From Pseudobacteriovorax antillogorgiicola (GTDB lineage Bacteria > Bdellovibrionota_B > Oligoflexia > Oligoflexales > Oligoflexaceae), in the NCBI RefSeq assembly GCF_900177345.1, contig NZ_FWZT01000003.1, positions 248,001 through 312,000 of the forward strand: DNA of 64,000 nucleotides, given 5' to 3'. How positions within the stretch are numbered: the first letter of the stretch is position 1; each line of letters begins with the position of its first letter. This document shows positions 1 to 10,200 of the stretch, piece after piece. The notes under the pieces were generated by a model. It searched no databases. It saw nothing but the letters and a program-made list of their open reading frames with translations, and was not told the DNA's origin. The position numbers were made by a program, and so were the translations under genes.

Positions 1-2656
1 TAATACCGCGCCCGTCACCATGTATAAGAACCTGGGAGTCAATATCGCCTTGGGTACTGATTGGACTCCCAGTGGCTCGGCTCATATGCTGCGGGAACTC
101 CAATGTGCTGATCACCTCAATGAAAACTTTTTTAATAAGTCTTTCAACGACTACGAGCTGTGGCTGATGGCCACTGCTAATGGGGCTTCAGCTCTCAAGA
201 TGGAAAAGGAAATCGGCCGACTGCACAAGGGTCAATGGGCTGATATCGCTATATTCAAAGCTCTACCCGATAGCAACCCCTATCGCTCTGTGATCGATAG
301 CGATGCTAGCAAGACGATTGCAGTGCTGCGTGCAGGTAATATGCTTTATGGCGATGCTGCTTTACTCGCTGCCTTGCAGGGCGATAGCTGCGAAACGATT
401 CCGGGAGACGTGTGTGGAGTCGCCAAACGGCTTTGCTACAGCCAAGAAGCGTCAGTTCTCCAAAGTGAGAAGGAACTCACCAACCTTTCGAAGTTCATGG
501 AAGACGTTGCTGAAAAGTATCCCATGTTTTTCTGTGGTGTTCCAGACAAGGAACCGAGCTGTGACCCCCTTCGCGAAGGTGAGTATGGTGAAGCTAAATC
601 CGACCTTGATCTGGACCAAGACGGCGTCAACGATGATGTAGATAATTGCCCGAACGTCTTTAATCCGATTCGCCCCTTCGAAGGTGACAAGCAGGGTGAT
701 CACGACGGTGATGGCTTTGGCGATGCTTGTGACGTTTGCCCCATGGCAGCAGGCAACAATCAGGCCTGTCCATCAGGAAACCCACTTGACCGAGACCTAG
801 ATAAAGTTGTCGATCTTGTTGACAACTGCTCTCTCAAATCAAACCCAGATCAAGGTGATGGAGACAAAGATGGGTTTGGTGATAGCTGCGATCTGTGCCT
901 TAGCTTTCCTAATAGCGACGGCACCGCCTGCCCTGTAGGAAGCATTCGAACTTTGAAAAACTACAATGCTCAGCTCCCGCAAAACGAAATCAGTATTGGC
1001 GCTAAGGTATCTCTTCAGGGTGTCGTTACAGGAGTTTCTGACATCGGCTATTACATTCAGGACCTCCCTGACGAAAATCGTGAGCCCTTAGAGTCAGCAG
1101 GTATCTTTGTTTATGTGAATAAGGACGCTAAACCTGAAGCGGGCCAGGTTTTAAAGCTAGAGGGTGAGTTTGGACAATTCTTTGAGCAGCTCCAACTAAG
1201 CCAAATTTCTAAGACTGAACTTGTTGGCGAAGGCGTCATCGTCGAGCCAACCTCAGTTTCAGCTGCTGAATTCGTTGATCCTGTTATTAGTAATAAAATC
1301 GAAGGTATGCTGATTAAAATCGCCGACGAGGGTGAAGTAACTATTAAGGACCCAGAGGATAGCGAAAGACCGTTCGAGGGCTTTTTCCTCAATGGTGTGA
1401 TCCCTGTAAGCCGTGATTTAGGTGATTACGATATTCCTTTCGAAGGAGATATTGTGCGAGTTGCAGGGATCGCTCGCATGTCATTTGGCAGATTGCAGCT
1501 AGATCCTCGGGACTCTGATGATCTGAGTGTGGTAAGCCAAGCACCATCGTCACTAGACAGCTTCAATGCGAGTCTAATTTATCTCGAAACTGACTACCCT
1601 GAAGCTGAATCCATACTTAAGATTCGGTTGGATCGCCCTAGTCTCGACCCCGTGACAGTTCAACTTCGAGCTTCCGACGCAAATGTAATTGAATTTGATG
1701 AGTTCCTGACGATCCCTGCCAATGCAGACGAGGTCTTCGTTCCTCTTAAGGGTCTGAAAGCTGTTACAGAGCCGATTCAACTTATTGCAACCTTGGGCAA
1801 CCAAGAGATCACGACAGACATTTTGGTGGTCAAAGAGTTAATGCCTGTTTTGTTGACCCCTGATACCAATCTATGGAGCGCCTTGAGAGGTAGCACGCTG
1901 GAAATTCCCCTTAAAACCGACCTTCCTAGCTCTTTGGGCCGCGGTGGTGAGGCTGTCAGCTTAGGGATTAACCCCGATAATGCTGGGCTCGTCGCCGATC
2001 CTGACAGTTTGATGATTGCACCTGGCAACAATGAAACTACTCTAAAGCTTCAAGCGGCACAGGAAGGTCAGTATCAACTAACCCTTGGTTTGAATGGCAG
2101 TGAAATTCAGTTGACCGTAACGGTGACTGGCCGCGACCTTCTGATTACTGAAGTCTTCAATAATCCTGAAGGTAACGACTTGGACCGCGAGTGGGTCGAA
2201 TTATATAACATGGGAAGCCGAGATATCGACTTGCAGAATTACAGCCTCGGTCACGGTGGTACCAACTATTTATACGGACGGTATCAGCTGCGAGGAGTGA
2301 TCCCAGCAGGTGGCTGTATAGTTGTTGGCGGTCCAGGCAGTGTTGATGCCAATGGCAACCCAAGCTTTGCTCTTGCCCAAGATTTCAAGCCGGATATCCA
2401 AAACGGTGGTGATAAAGCCGATGGCATCGCACTCTTCAATACCAAAGCCAATGACATCAAAGAAGACACTCCAGTCCTTGATGCTCTAATCTATGGGAAG
2501 ACTAACAGCAACAATCTAGTAGACGAATCAGGGACGGCTCCTGAACCACACGTTAAGACGGCCCCAAGTGGCCACAGTTATGTGAGAACTACTGATGGGT
2601 GGCAAACCAGTGAGGTATCGACTCCTGGAAAATGCGAACTAGTCGCGGCCCCCTAA
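1..2656 (+). CDS. Amidohydrolase C-terminus fused to TSP3 repeats, OB-like region and lamin-tail domain (5' partial)
   Basis: The frame is open to the left edge (codons for N-T-A-P-V-T precede the first Met at 20), so the gene starts outside the window. Residues below count from Met20. Residues 1-110 match the end of metal-dependent amidohydrolases: 'ALGTDWTPSG' carries the typical metal-ligand Asp, and 'EIGRLHKGQWADIAIF' is the usual closing beta-sandwich. From about 195 to 295 come Asp-rich calcium-binding thrombospondin type 3 repeats ('DLDQDGVNDDVDNCP', 'GDHDGDGFGDACDVCP'). Residues 325-510 look like OB-fold segments, and 520-700 are beta-rich and possibly Ig-like. Residues 706-870 are a lamin-tail (LTD) domain starting 'LLITEVFNNPEG'. 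The protein is probably exported, but the signal peptide would lie upstream. The substrate is unknown. A hairpin terminator follows the stop. Confidence 0.85.
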   Translation, partial: NTAPVTMYKNLGVNIALGTDWTPSGSAHMLRELQCADHLNENFFNKSFNDYELWLMATANGASALKMEKEIGRLHKGQWADIAIFKALPDSNPYRSVIDSDASKTIAVLRAGNMLYGDAALLAALQGDSCETIPGDVCGVAKRLCYSQEASVLQSEKELTNLSKFMEDVAEKYPMFFCGVPDKEPSCDPLREGEYGEAKSDLDLDQDGVNDDVDNCPNVFNPIRPFEGDKQGDHDGDGFGDACDVCPMAAGNNQACPSGNPLDRDLDKVVDLVDNCSLKSNPDQGDGDKDGFGDSCDLCLSFPNSDGTACPVGSIRTLKNYNAQLPQNEISIGAKVSLQGVVTGVSDIGYYIQDLPDENREPLESAGIFVYVNKDAKPEAGQVLKLEGEFGQFFEQLQLSQISKTELVGEGVIVEPTSVSAAEFVDPVISNKIEGMLIKIADEGEVTIKDPEDSERPFEGFFLNGVIPVSRDLGDYDIPFEGDIVRVAGIARMSFGRLQLDPRDSDDLSVVSQAPSSLDSFNASLIYLETDYPEAESILKIRLDRPSLDPVTVQLRASDANVIEFDEFLTIPANADEVFVPLKGLKAVTEPIQLIATLGNQEITTDILVVKELMPVLLTPDTNLWSALRGSTLEIPLKTDLPSSLGRGGEAVSLGINPDNAGLVADPDSLMIAPGNNETTLKLQAAQEGQYQLTLGLNGSEIQLTVTVTGRDLLITEVFNNPEGNDLDREWVELYNMGSRDIDLQNYSLGHGGTNYLYGRYQLRGVIPAGGCIVVGGPGSVDANGNPSFALAQDFKPDIQNGGDKADGIALFNTKANDIKEDTPVLDALIYGKTNSNNLVDESGTAPEPHVKTAPSGHSYVRTTDGWQTSEVSTPGKCELVAAP

Positions 2657-2679
2657 AAACAAAGCCAAAGCACCTTCCA

Positions 2680-2712
2680 CCGCCCCTTTTCCAATAGAGA
2701 GGGGCGGTTTCC
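2680..2712 (+). terminator. Rho-independent terminator after the amidohydrolase fusion
   Basis: A perfect 8-bp stem, CCGCCCCT (2680-2687) with AGGGGCGG (2700-2707), has a 12-nt loop and is followed by TTTCCTATCTTTC. It lies 23 nt after the stop codon. The next 250 nt, up to the cellulase start, hold no gene I can support and presumably contain its promoter. Confidence 0.8.
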
Positions 2713-2962
2713 TATCTTTCATACCCGTAATTTAGATATGCTCAAGACCAGCTAGCGATTTCTTGCTTTGGGTTAATTTTGTAGCCATTTGGTACAAGAT
2801 TCCCCCTCCGCGTATCGACATCGCCTCGTGAAAAACCTTATGCTCGCTCTGGTCAAAAATAAATTCGATGTAATGAACCTAATAAATCTAGGTAAAGGGA
2901 CTGCTACGCCCAACGGGGGAGTATCTTTCGTATCAGGCAGGCCCGACACTAAAGGAGGAGTC

Positions 2963-4879
2963 ATGACGCTCGATCGTAACAAACTTGTAGGACTAAGTTT
3001 TCTTATCATGTCACCGGTAGCTATTGGCGCAAACTATGGCGAAGCGCTACAAAAATCCATTTACTTTTACGAAGCTCAGCAATCTGGTGTACTTCCCGAT
3101 TGGAACCGCGTGGAGTGGCGTGGAGATTCAGCCCTCAGCGATGGCCAAGACGTAGGTATTGATCTCACAGGAGGATGGTTTGATGCTGGAGACCATGTGA
3201 AATTCGGCTTGCCCATGGCAGCATCCACCACCATGCTTGCCTGGGGATATATTGAATATCCGGAAGCTTACCAAAGGAGCCAGCAGGAAACCCACCTGAA
3301 AAACAATCTTCGTTTCGTTGGTGATTATTTCATCAAAGCCCATCCCGAACCCAATGTTCTTTGGGGTCAAGTCGGCAACGGTAGCAAAGACCACGCCTGG
3401 TGGGGACCTGCTGAAGTGATGCCGATGGAGCGACCATCTTATAAGATTGATGCTTCCTGCCCTGGTTCTGAGCTAGCAGGAGAAACCTCTGCTGCCATGG
3501 CCTCGTTGTCTATGATCTTCCGCAAAGATGATCCAGACTACGCTGCTACACTTTTGCAACATAGTAAGGAGCTATATAGCTTCGCTTACGATTATCGAGG
3601 CAAGTATAGCGACTGTATTACCGATGCCCAAGGATATTACAACTCTTGGAGCGGCTACGAGGATGAGCTAGTTTGGTCTGCGTTGTGGCTTTATCGAGCG
3701 ACAGGAGATAAGTTTTATCTCAAACGAGCCCAAGAGGATTATGAAAATCTGAATACCGAAAATCAAAGTGAACTCAAGTCTTATAAATGGACTCAAGCCT
3801 GGGATGACAAGTCCTATGGATCTTATGTTCTGATGGCAAAGCTAAGCAACGGTGCTAAGTATCAAGAGGACGCTGAACGGTGGCTTGATTATTGGACAGT
3901 GGGTTTTGAAGGCAATCGTATTGCATACACTCCAGGTGGCCTAGCTTACCTGGATACATGGGGACCGACACGATATGCAGCGAATACTGCGTTTTTAGCT
4001 CTTATTTATTCTGACTATCTTAAAAATGCCAAAGCCGATCAGGAAAAAGCTACTCGCTATTATGATTTTGCTGTGAGCCAGATGGAATACATACTGGGTA
4101 AGAACCCAGCAAATATCTCCTTTCAGATCGGCCTCGGTGACAACTACCCTAAGAACCCCCATCATCGTACCGCCCATGGCGCTTGGACTAATAACCTTCA
4201 GCAACCCGAGCAGTCTCGACATCTATTGGTCGGCGCTCTGGTGGGTGGTCCCAACCGCAACGATGGTTACGAAGATGATCGTGGTGACTATATCCTTAAT
4301 GAGGTCGCAACCGATTACAATGCCGGCTTTACCTCTGCCTTAGCACGGCTTTATCTTGATTTCGGCGGCGATCCAATTCCCGAGAAACAATTCCCACCAA
4401 AAGAAGAAAAAGATTTAGAGTTCTTTGTCGAAGCTAAGGTTAACTCACAGGGACCTCGATACATTGAAATCGCCGCTCGTGTTCACAATCGTAGTGCCTG
4501 GCCTGCACGAAACGCCAAAAATCTAGCTCTACGCTACTACGTAGACCTTACTGAGGAGCTGGCCTTGGGCTACAAGCCTTCTGACATTAAGGTTTCAACC
4601 GCCTATAGCCAGGCCACATCCGTTTCGCCACTAACTCTAGTAGGCAAAGGCATCTATTATATCGAGATATCTTTTGAAGGCGTCAACATTTTCCCTGGAG
4701 GCCAATCTGAGTCTAAAAAAGAGGTACAGTTCCGCCTATCCTTACCCAGTAACACGAACACTCCAGAATGGAGCAATGATCAAGATCCATCCTGGGATGC
4801 CTATGGCAGCCAGTATAAGAACGCGGAAAAGATTGTCCTGTTCGATGGTGAGCAGCTCGTATGGGGCAAAATGCCCTAG
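2963..4879 (+). CDS. Secreted glycoside hydrolase family 9 endoglucanase with C-terminal CBM3-type module
   Basis: This protein likely hydrolyses beta-1,4-glucan (cellulose or similar) outside the cytoplasm. I start it at ATG 2963, preceded by AAAGGAGG, which gives 638 aa beginning with a signal peptide (MTLDRNKLVGLSFLIM...). An upstream in-frame ATG at 2789 would add 58 residues that do not look like a signal peptide. GH9 landmarks are clear. 'GGWFDAGDHVKFG' holds the Asp pair (D74, D77) that activates water. 'HHRTAHG' lies at 400-406. 'NEVATDYNAGF' carries the general acid (E447). Residues ~485-630 resemble a family 3 carbohydrate-binding module ('IAARVHNRSAWPARNAKNLALRYY' to 'SWDAYG'), the GH9-CBM3c arrangement typical of processive endoglucanases. 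It stands alone between two terminators. A GH1 beta-glucosidase and sugar importer lie at 52.6-58.1 kb. Confidence 0.93.
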   Translation: MTLDRNKLVGLSFLIMSPVAIGANYGEALQKSIYFYEAQQSGVLPDWNRVEWRGDSALSDGQDVGIDLTGGWFDAGDHVKFGLPMAASTTMLAWGYIEYPEAYQRSQQETHLKNNLRFVGDYFIKAHPEPNVLWGQVGNGSKDHAWWGPAEVMPMERPSYKIDASCPGSELAGETSAAMASLSMIFRKDDPDYAATLLQHSKELYSFAYDYRGKYSDCITDAQGYYNSWSGYEDELVWSALWLYRATGDKFYLKRAQEDYENLNTENQSELKSYKWTQAWDDKSYGSYVLMAKLSNGAKYQEDAERWLDYWTVGFEGNRIAYTPGGLAYLDTWGPTRYAANTAFLALIYSDYLKNAKADQEKATRYYDFAVSQMEYILGKNPANISFQIGLGDNYPKNPHHRTAHGAWTNNLQQPEQSRHLLVGALVGGPNRNDGYEDDRGDYILNEVATDYNAGFTSALARLYLDFGGDPIPEKQFPPKEEKDLEFFVEAKVNSQGPRYIEIAARVHNRSAWPARNAKNLALRYYVDLTEELALGYKPSDIKVSTAYSQATSVSPLTLVGKGIYYIEISFEGVNIFPGGQSESKKEVQFRLSLPSNTNTPEWSNDQDPSWDAYGSQYKNAEKIVLFDGEQLVWGKMP

Positions 4880-4930
4880 TCTAGGCCCGTCACTCATGGA
4901 ATAGTATCAAGTATTTTGAAACCCTTCATG

Positions 4931-4963
4931 AAAGCAGGGGCCAGTTCAGGCTCCTGCTTTTTT
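4931..4963 (+). terminator. Rho-independent terminator after the GH9 gene
   Basis: The stem AAAGCAGGGG (4931-4940) pairs with CTCCTGCTTT (4951-4960) over 10 bp with one G-U, followed by a T run (TTTTTT from 4958). It lies 51 nt after the stop. Confidence 0.85.
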
Positions 4964-5231
4964 CCGAAACCCCTTATCAAAGGGTTCATTTTTGATGCGG
5001 AGTCGAAAAAGATCAAATATTTTTGATTTAGGCTCAAAAGCTGAGGCCCTCTAACCCCAAGGAATTCCGTTCCATATAGTCTATAATAACTACCTCAAGG
5101 TAAGTATTCAAGGCCTTCCCCTTTCGATTTTGAAGATATATCATTCGTATTATCAATTACTTGTGTCTGCAACTAAATATTTCTTGGATTTTGTCGAACA
5201 TATGATTTATATTTTCGAACGGTTGATTAAT

Positions 5232-5247
5232 TCAAACAAACGTTTGA
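5232..5247. promoter_or_regulatory. Candidate TetR-family operator ahead of the efflux operon
   Basis: TCAAAC-AAAC-GTTTGA is a perfect 6+6 inverted repeat. The overlapping CAAACGTTTG (5237-5246) is itself a 10-bp palindrome. It sits 21 nt before the TolC-like start codon, where a repressor would block transcription. The obvious candidate ligand is the TetR/CecR-like protein encoded at 10351. The rest of 4964-5268 is AT-rich and holds no gene. Binding is inferred, not shown. Confidence 0.5.
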
Positions 5248-5268
5248 TCCGGAGCCTAGGAGTTATTG

Positions 5269-6582
5269 ATGAAGTATTTTTTCGGATTGTTGGTCGTGTT
5301 GAGCTACGGCTCCCACGGTTTCTCTTTGACCCTCGACGAGGCCGTGCAGAAGGGTCTTGCCACTAGTGAAGACCTTACCATAAGGAAGCTAGAAATTGAT
5401 CTCTATAAGGAAAACCTCAGCGAGATCCAAAGCACCCTGTACCCCAAGATCAGCGGTAGCGCCCAATTCATGCACTATCTGGAAAAGCCAGTCATAACGA
5501 TTCCCGAAGGCACCCTACCCGCCGAGTTACCATTTTCAGTTCCCGATGAGATTCCCATTGCCCAGGATTATGCGGGTGAAGCCTCCCTTACCGTACAGCA
5601 AGTGATTTATACTTTTGGTGCGATATCAAAAGGGATTGAAGCTGCTCGTCAAAGCATTAATCTCGGCAAGACTGTAGAAGAGTCTGCGCAAGACGATCTT
5701 CGCGAGGCGATCAAGAACGCCTACTTTGATGCTCTAGCGGCAGATAGAGCCCTGCAAATCGCCCGAGACTCACTAAAAAATGCTAAAGAGAGCGAGGCTT
5801 TGCTGAGCCAAGGGGTTCGCGGCGGACGGTCTTCGCAATCAGATCTGATTCGAATTCGTTCCGATATCCAGATTCGCCGACCTGCAGTGACGCAAAAGAA
5901 ACTACAACGAGACTTAGCCTATGACTACCTCCGGTTTCTTATTGGAGCCAAAAAAGATGAGCCGCTCAAGCTAAGTGAGAAGCTACAAGTCTCCAGAAAA
6001 GTTCCCACCTCATCTGAACTAGAAAGTAAGATGATTGCGAACCAACCAAAATTGAAGGCACTACAACAAAAAGCTGATCTTTTTCGAGCGTCTGCAGCTG
6101 CTACCGAGGCTAGTTTTAACCCGACTCTCGCAGCATTCGGCAACCTCACTGTCAATGCACAATCAGAAGATATCAATGCAGATAACTTGCAGACAGTTTC
6201 AGCCATCGGCCTACAGTTGAACTTCAAGCTCTACGACGGTGGTACCAATTCATCCCAAAAACAGCAGCAGATGATCGAATCCAAAAAGGCTGAGCAAGAG
6301 TTGAAACTAAGCTCAAGACAGCTGAAACTCGGTCTGAATAGAGCCTTAGCATCGGTTAACACTTTAAAAGAAATTCTTGCCGAAATCGACCAGGCTCTCA
6401 CCCTAGCAGATCGATCTTATAAGATTTCACTAAAGCGATTTCGAGTTGGTCAAACCACGCCTTTAGAGCTTAATGATGTTGAACGGAGTCTGACTCAGCT
6501 CAAAGAAACACGCCTCGATGCTTTGCTTAAACTTAACAAGGCCTATGTAACCATTGAAAAACTTACAGGAGTGGCTATCTAA
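5269..6582 (+). CDS. TolC-family outer membrane efflux protein
   Basis: This is the outer-membrane exit duct of a tripartite efflux pump. The 437-aa protein starts with a signal peptide (MKYFFGLLVVLSYGSHGFS) and contains the two repeated OEP domains of the TolC family, rich in long alpha-helices. 'LTLDEAVQKGLATSEDL' is a typical start of the first repeat. 'KRFRVGQTTPLELNDVERSLTQ' near residue 390 is the usual closing motif of the second. I choose ATG 5269 over TTG 5266 because AGGAG at 5257-5261 is well spaced from it. It is first in an operon with the adaptor (stop and start overlap by 1 nt, TAATG) and the RND pump. The candidate operator at 5232 probably controls all three. Confidence 0.93.
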   Translation: MKYFFGLLVVLSYGSHGFSLTLDEAVQKGLATSEDLTIRKLEIDLYKENLSEIQSTLYPKISGSAQFMHYLEKPVITIPEGTLPAELPFSVPDEIPIAQDYAGEASLTVQQVIYTFGAISKGIEAARQSINLGKTVEESAQDDLREAIKNAYFDALAADRALQIARDSLKNAKESEALLSQGVRGGRSSQSDLIRIRSDIQIRRPAVTQKKLQRDLAYDYLRFLIGAKKDEPLKLSEKLQVSRKVPTSSELESKMIANQPKLKALQQKADLFRASAAATEASFNPTLAAFGNLTVNAQSEDINADNLQTVSAIGLQLNFKLYDGGTNSSQKQQQMIESKKAEQELKLSSRQLKLGLNRALASVNTLKEILAEIDQALTLADRSYKISLKRFRVGQTTPLELNDVERSLTQLKETRLDALLKLNKAYVTIEKLTGVAI

Positions 6583-7262
6583 TGAATGTCCGAACCCTTG
6601 TCCATGGTGTGAGCTATGTGGTGGTTACGATCGGTGCTTTGGCAGCTATCAACTACCAGAAAGATGTAATTGTTGCCAAAAGAAGCAAGGCTATTCCTAG
6701 TTTCACAGGGCAGTACCAAGATCATGGAGTCCCTGTCGAGACCTTTAATGTAGAAAAGCAAAATGTCACCTTTCAGAAGAAACTGACGGTCACCCCAAGT
6801 GGCAAACGTGGCTTCGAGGCTCTAGTGGATCGCGAAACCCTTAAAGTCACCGAAATAGGCCGCAAGGTAAAAGTCTATAATGGTGACCGAATCTATCGAG
6901 GTCAAGTTTCTCGGGTGAGTAATACTCTCGACCTAGCTACAGGTTTATATCCCATCAGAATAAAATCAAATGATGAGATCCAATCCGATTGGGCCTGGTT
7001 TGAAGCTGATCTTGAAATCCCATTCGAGAAAAAAGAGATCGTGATACCCATTGAGATTGTTTGGTCTGTAGACAAGAAGCCATATGTATGGCGCATCGAG
7101 AATGGTCAGGCCAAGCGGTCTGATGTTGAACTTGGTTATTCAGATGGCTATCAAGCAGTGGTGAAGTCGGGGGTGATCGCTGGAGATATTCTTATCAAGA
7201 GTAAAACCGAACTCCTGTCTGATGATGTTCGTGTACGTATCGCCCAAGCTACAGGAGAATAA
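6582..7262 (+). CDS. Short RND periplasmic adaptor (membrane fusion) subunit
   Basis: By position it links the TolC-like duct and the RND pump. It has 226 aa, with one N-terminal membrane anchor (VSYVVVTIGALAAINYQ). The remainder resembles the beta-barrel and membrane-proximal domains of HlyD/AcrA adaptors: 'IGRKVKVYNGDRIYRGQVSRVSNTLDLATGLYPIRIKS' is typical barrel sequence, and a proximal-type segment ends with 'VVKSGVIAGDILIKSKTELL'. It is far shorter than the usual ~370-400 aa. I see no long alpha-helical hairpin and no clear paired lipoyl half-motifs, the parts that normally contact TolC. The start overlaps the upstream stop (TAATG) and the RND start follows 3 nt after its stop, so the three genes are translationally linked. 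The assignment leans on context as well as sequence. Confidence 0.8.
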   Translation: MNVRTLVHGVSYVVVTIGALAAINYQKDVIVAKRSKAIPSFTGQYQDHGVPVETFNVEKQNVTFQKKLTVTPSGKRGFEALVDRETLKVTEIGRKVKVYNGDRIYRGQVSRVSNTLDLATGLYPIRIKSNDEIQSDWAWFEADLEIPFEKKEIVIPIEIVWSVDKKPYVWRIENGQAKRSDVELGYSDGYQAVVKSGVIAGDILIKSKTELLSDDVRVRIAQATGE

Positions 7263-7265
7263 GGC

Positions 7266-10200
7266 ATGATAGAATTTTTCGTACGGCGACCCGTTTCCAC
7301 GCTCATGAGCGTGATGTTCTTTGTTCTAATTGGAATTGTGTCTTACTTTAATCTTAATATTGAAAAAGATCCTAGTATCGATTTTCCCATTGTGAGTGTC
7401 CGAGTCATCTATCCTGGAGCCTCTCCTGAAGACGTGGAAGAGCAAGTTCTCAAGAAGATCGAGGATTCAGTCGTCGAAGTATCCGAAATCAAAAAGATCG
7501 AGAGCCAAGCTTATGAAAGCTTCGGAGTGGTGATCGTTGAGTTCAACTTGGGTGTGAATCTAGATACCAAGTCAATCGAAGTGAAGGATAAGGTCGAAGC
7601 TATTTTAAATGATCTACCTTCCGCCATCGAAAAACCCATTATCGAGAAGGTCAACCCTTTCTCGCAGCCGGTAATGGAGATCGCTCTTACCAGTAGTAAG
7701 CATTCAGGGCTGGAGCTATATGACTTCGCTGACAACCGATTGCGCGGTATGCTTACCTCAGTGAAAGGTCTAGCGGGCCTCGATATTAGGGGCGGCCGTC
7801 AAAGAGAGATTTCAGTGCGTCTTGATGCTGAGTTGATGATTGAACGGTTTATTACAATCACTGATGTCATTAATTCAATGAAACGTTACAACGTTAACTT
7901 CCCTGGTGGTTCCGTAGACGAGAAAGACAGTTACTATAACGTTCGTTTCTTTGGCGAATTTGAAACTGTTGATGAAATCCGATCCATGGTCCTAACCACC
8001 CGAGAAGGTGAGCAGTTCAAGCTCTCAGACGTAGCACGGGTCGAGGATAGCTATAAAAAAGTAGTCGAGGACTCCCGCTTCAACGGCGATAAGGTTGTTC
8101 TGATGTCACTTCGGAAGACAACCGACGGTAACGCGGTAGAGATTACCAATCAAATTGAGCAGCTCTGGCCAAATCTTGAGGAAGTTCTAGAAGAAGGCAT
8201 GGGTCTTACAGTAGCATCTGAAACCACATCGGCTATTATCCGGCAAACGGACGAAACCATCGTCAATATTTTGGTTGGTATCGGCCTCACCGTTTTAGTA
8301 CTTCTATTTTTCACAGGCAACTTTTCGCTTACATTGATCGCTTCGTTGGTGATACCCGCTTCCATTGTATCTTCCATTTTTCTTGTTGACGCCTCACAGT
8401 TCTCAATTAACTCGATGACCCTCTTGGCGATTGCAACTGCCCTAGGGACTTTGATTGCGAACGCCATCGTTATCCTTGAAAGTATCCTCAAAAACATCGA
8501 TGACGGTAAAGACTCCAAACAAGCAGCTATCGATGGCACCAAGCAAGTTGCTGCGGCAATCGTCGCAGCTAGTGGTACGAACTTAGTCGTATTTACACCC
8601 ATCGCTTTCATGGGTGGTATCGTCGGTCAATTCATGATTCAGTTCGGACTCACTGTAGTATTCCTAACTATTTTCTCTATCTTTGCATCTTTCACATTGA
8701 CGCCGATGCTCGCTGGGGTTCTTCTTTCCGATAAGAAGTCTGGTAAGAAAAGCTTCATCCTACAGGTGAGTGATAAGCTAATCGAGTTTCTCCTCCGTGA
8801 ATATAAATTTCTCTTTGAAGGCATCATGAAAGCCCCCTGGGCATTCATCCTAATTTCCATCGGCCTTCTTTTTGGTTCGTTAAAGTTGGTTCCCTACATC
8901 GGGAACGAATTTATCCCAGGCTCTGACTTGGACCGAATTCAGATCAAGCTTCAAACCCCCAGCGGCTCGACCTTTGAAAAAACCGAGTCTGTTGTTGCAG
9001 AAGTTGAGCAGGTGTTAAACGGCAAGATAGAAATCGAATCCGTGGTTTCTAAGCTTGGTGAAAACGGGACTGAAAACGCCGATGTGATCGTGAACCTCAA
9101 GCCTTCTGCCGAAAGACAGAAGTCAGATATGGATCTCATCAACGAATGGATACCGCTACTCGCTCGCATACCTGACGCGGAGTTTGAACTCAAACGCGGT
9201 AGTAGCGCTCTTCAGGCTGATATTGTTATCAATGTTACCGGCTACCAGTACGACAAGATGGTTGACCTTTCGAAGAAGGTTGAAGAGATCCTTCAAGGCA
9301 CCGGCTACTTTCGAACTCTTAAATCAAGCTACCGCCAACCCAAAAGAGAATTTCGCTTTATTCCAGATCAGGAGAAGCTCCGATTCTATGGCGTTTCCAA
9401 CATTCAGCTAGCTCAAACCATCAGGGCATCCATCTATGGAGACGACTCTAATAAGTTCAAAGACGGTGGGGAAGAATATGATGTACTTATTGAACTGAGT
9501 CGTCGATTTAAGGACAACCAGAAAGCCCTGGAGTCTATTTTCATTACCTCCAAGAAGGGTATGATACCCATTTCGAAACTGGGTACGATCAAGCGCTTGC
9601 CTACAGTGACAAGCCTCAAGCGCCGTGACCGCAACAGAATCATTGCGATCGAGGGCTATCTATCGAAGGGAACGGCTGGGGAAGTACAAAATCTTGTTGC
9701 CGATAAGCTAGCAGCAGTCCAATGGCCAGCAGGTTACGGATTCTACTATGCTGGTAACGCTGAAACCCAGGCTGAGTCTCAAAGAGAGATTGCCAAGTCT
9801 TTCCTTCTCGCAACGATTCTAACCTACATGGTTTTGGCTGGGATTATGAATAGCATGCTCCACCCATTTACCATCGCAACCTCGATACTCACATCGTTCT
9901 CTGGAGTTTTTGTACTGCTTTTCTTCCTAGAAGAATCGATCAATATCGCTTCGATGTTGGCCATGATCATGTTGGTTGGCCTGGTGGTGAACAATGCGAT
10001 TCTACTTCTCGAATTCACAATGTCTAAAATCGAGGAGGGGGTACCCATCAAAGAAGCCCTATGGCTGGCTGTGGAAGATAAATTTAAAGCAATTATGATG
10101 ACATCAATCGCGATTATTGCTGGTGCCCTGCCTCAGTTGAGCGCGATAGAAGGAACCAAGTCGTCGATGGGGGCTGTGTTGATCGGTGGTATGCTCGGCT

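Noticed and set aside
2789-2962. N-terminal extension of the GH9 protein from ATG 2789
   Set aside because: The added 58 residues do not form a signal peptide, while ATG 2963 has AAAGGAGG and begins a clear one.
8150-8611. 153-codon frame opposite the RND gene
   Set aside because: It lies wholly inside a strongly supported gene and is a mirror of its hydrophobic codons.
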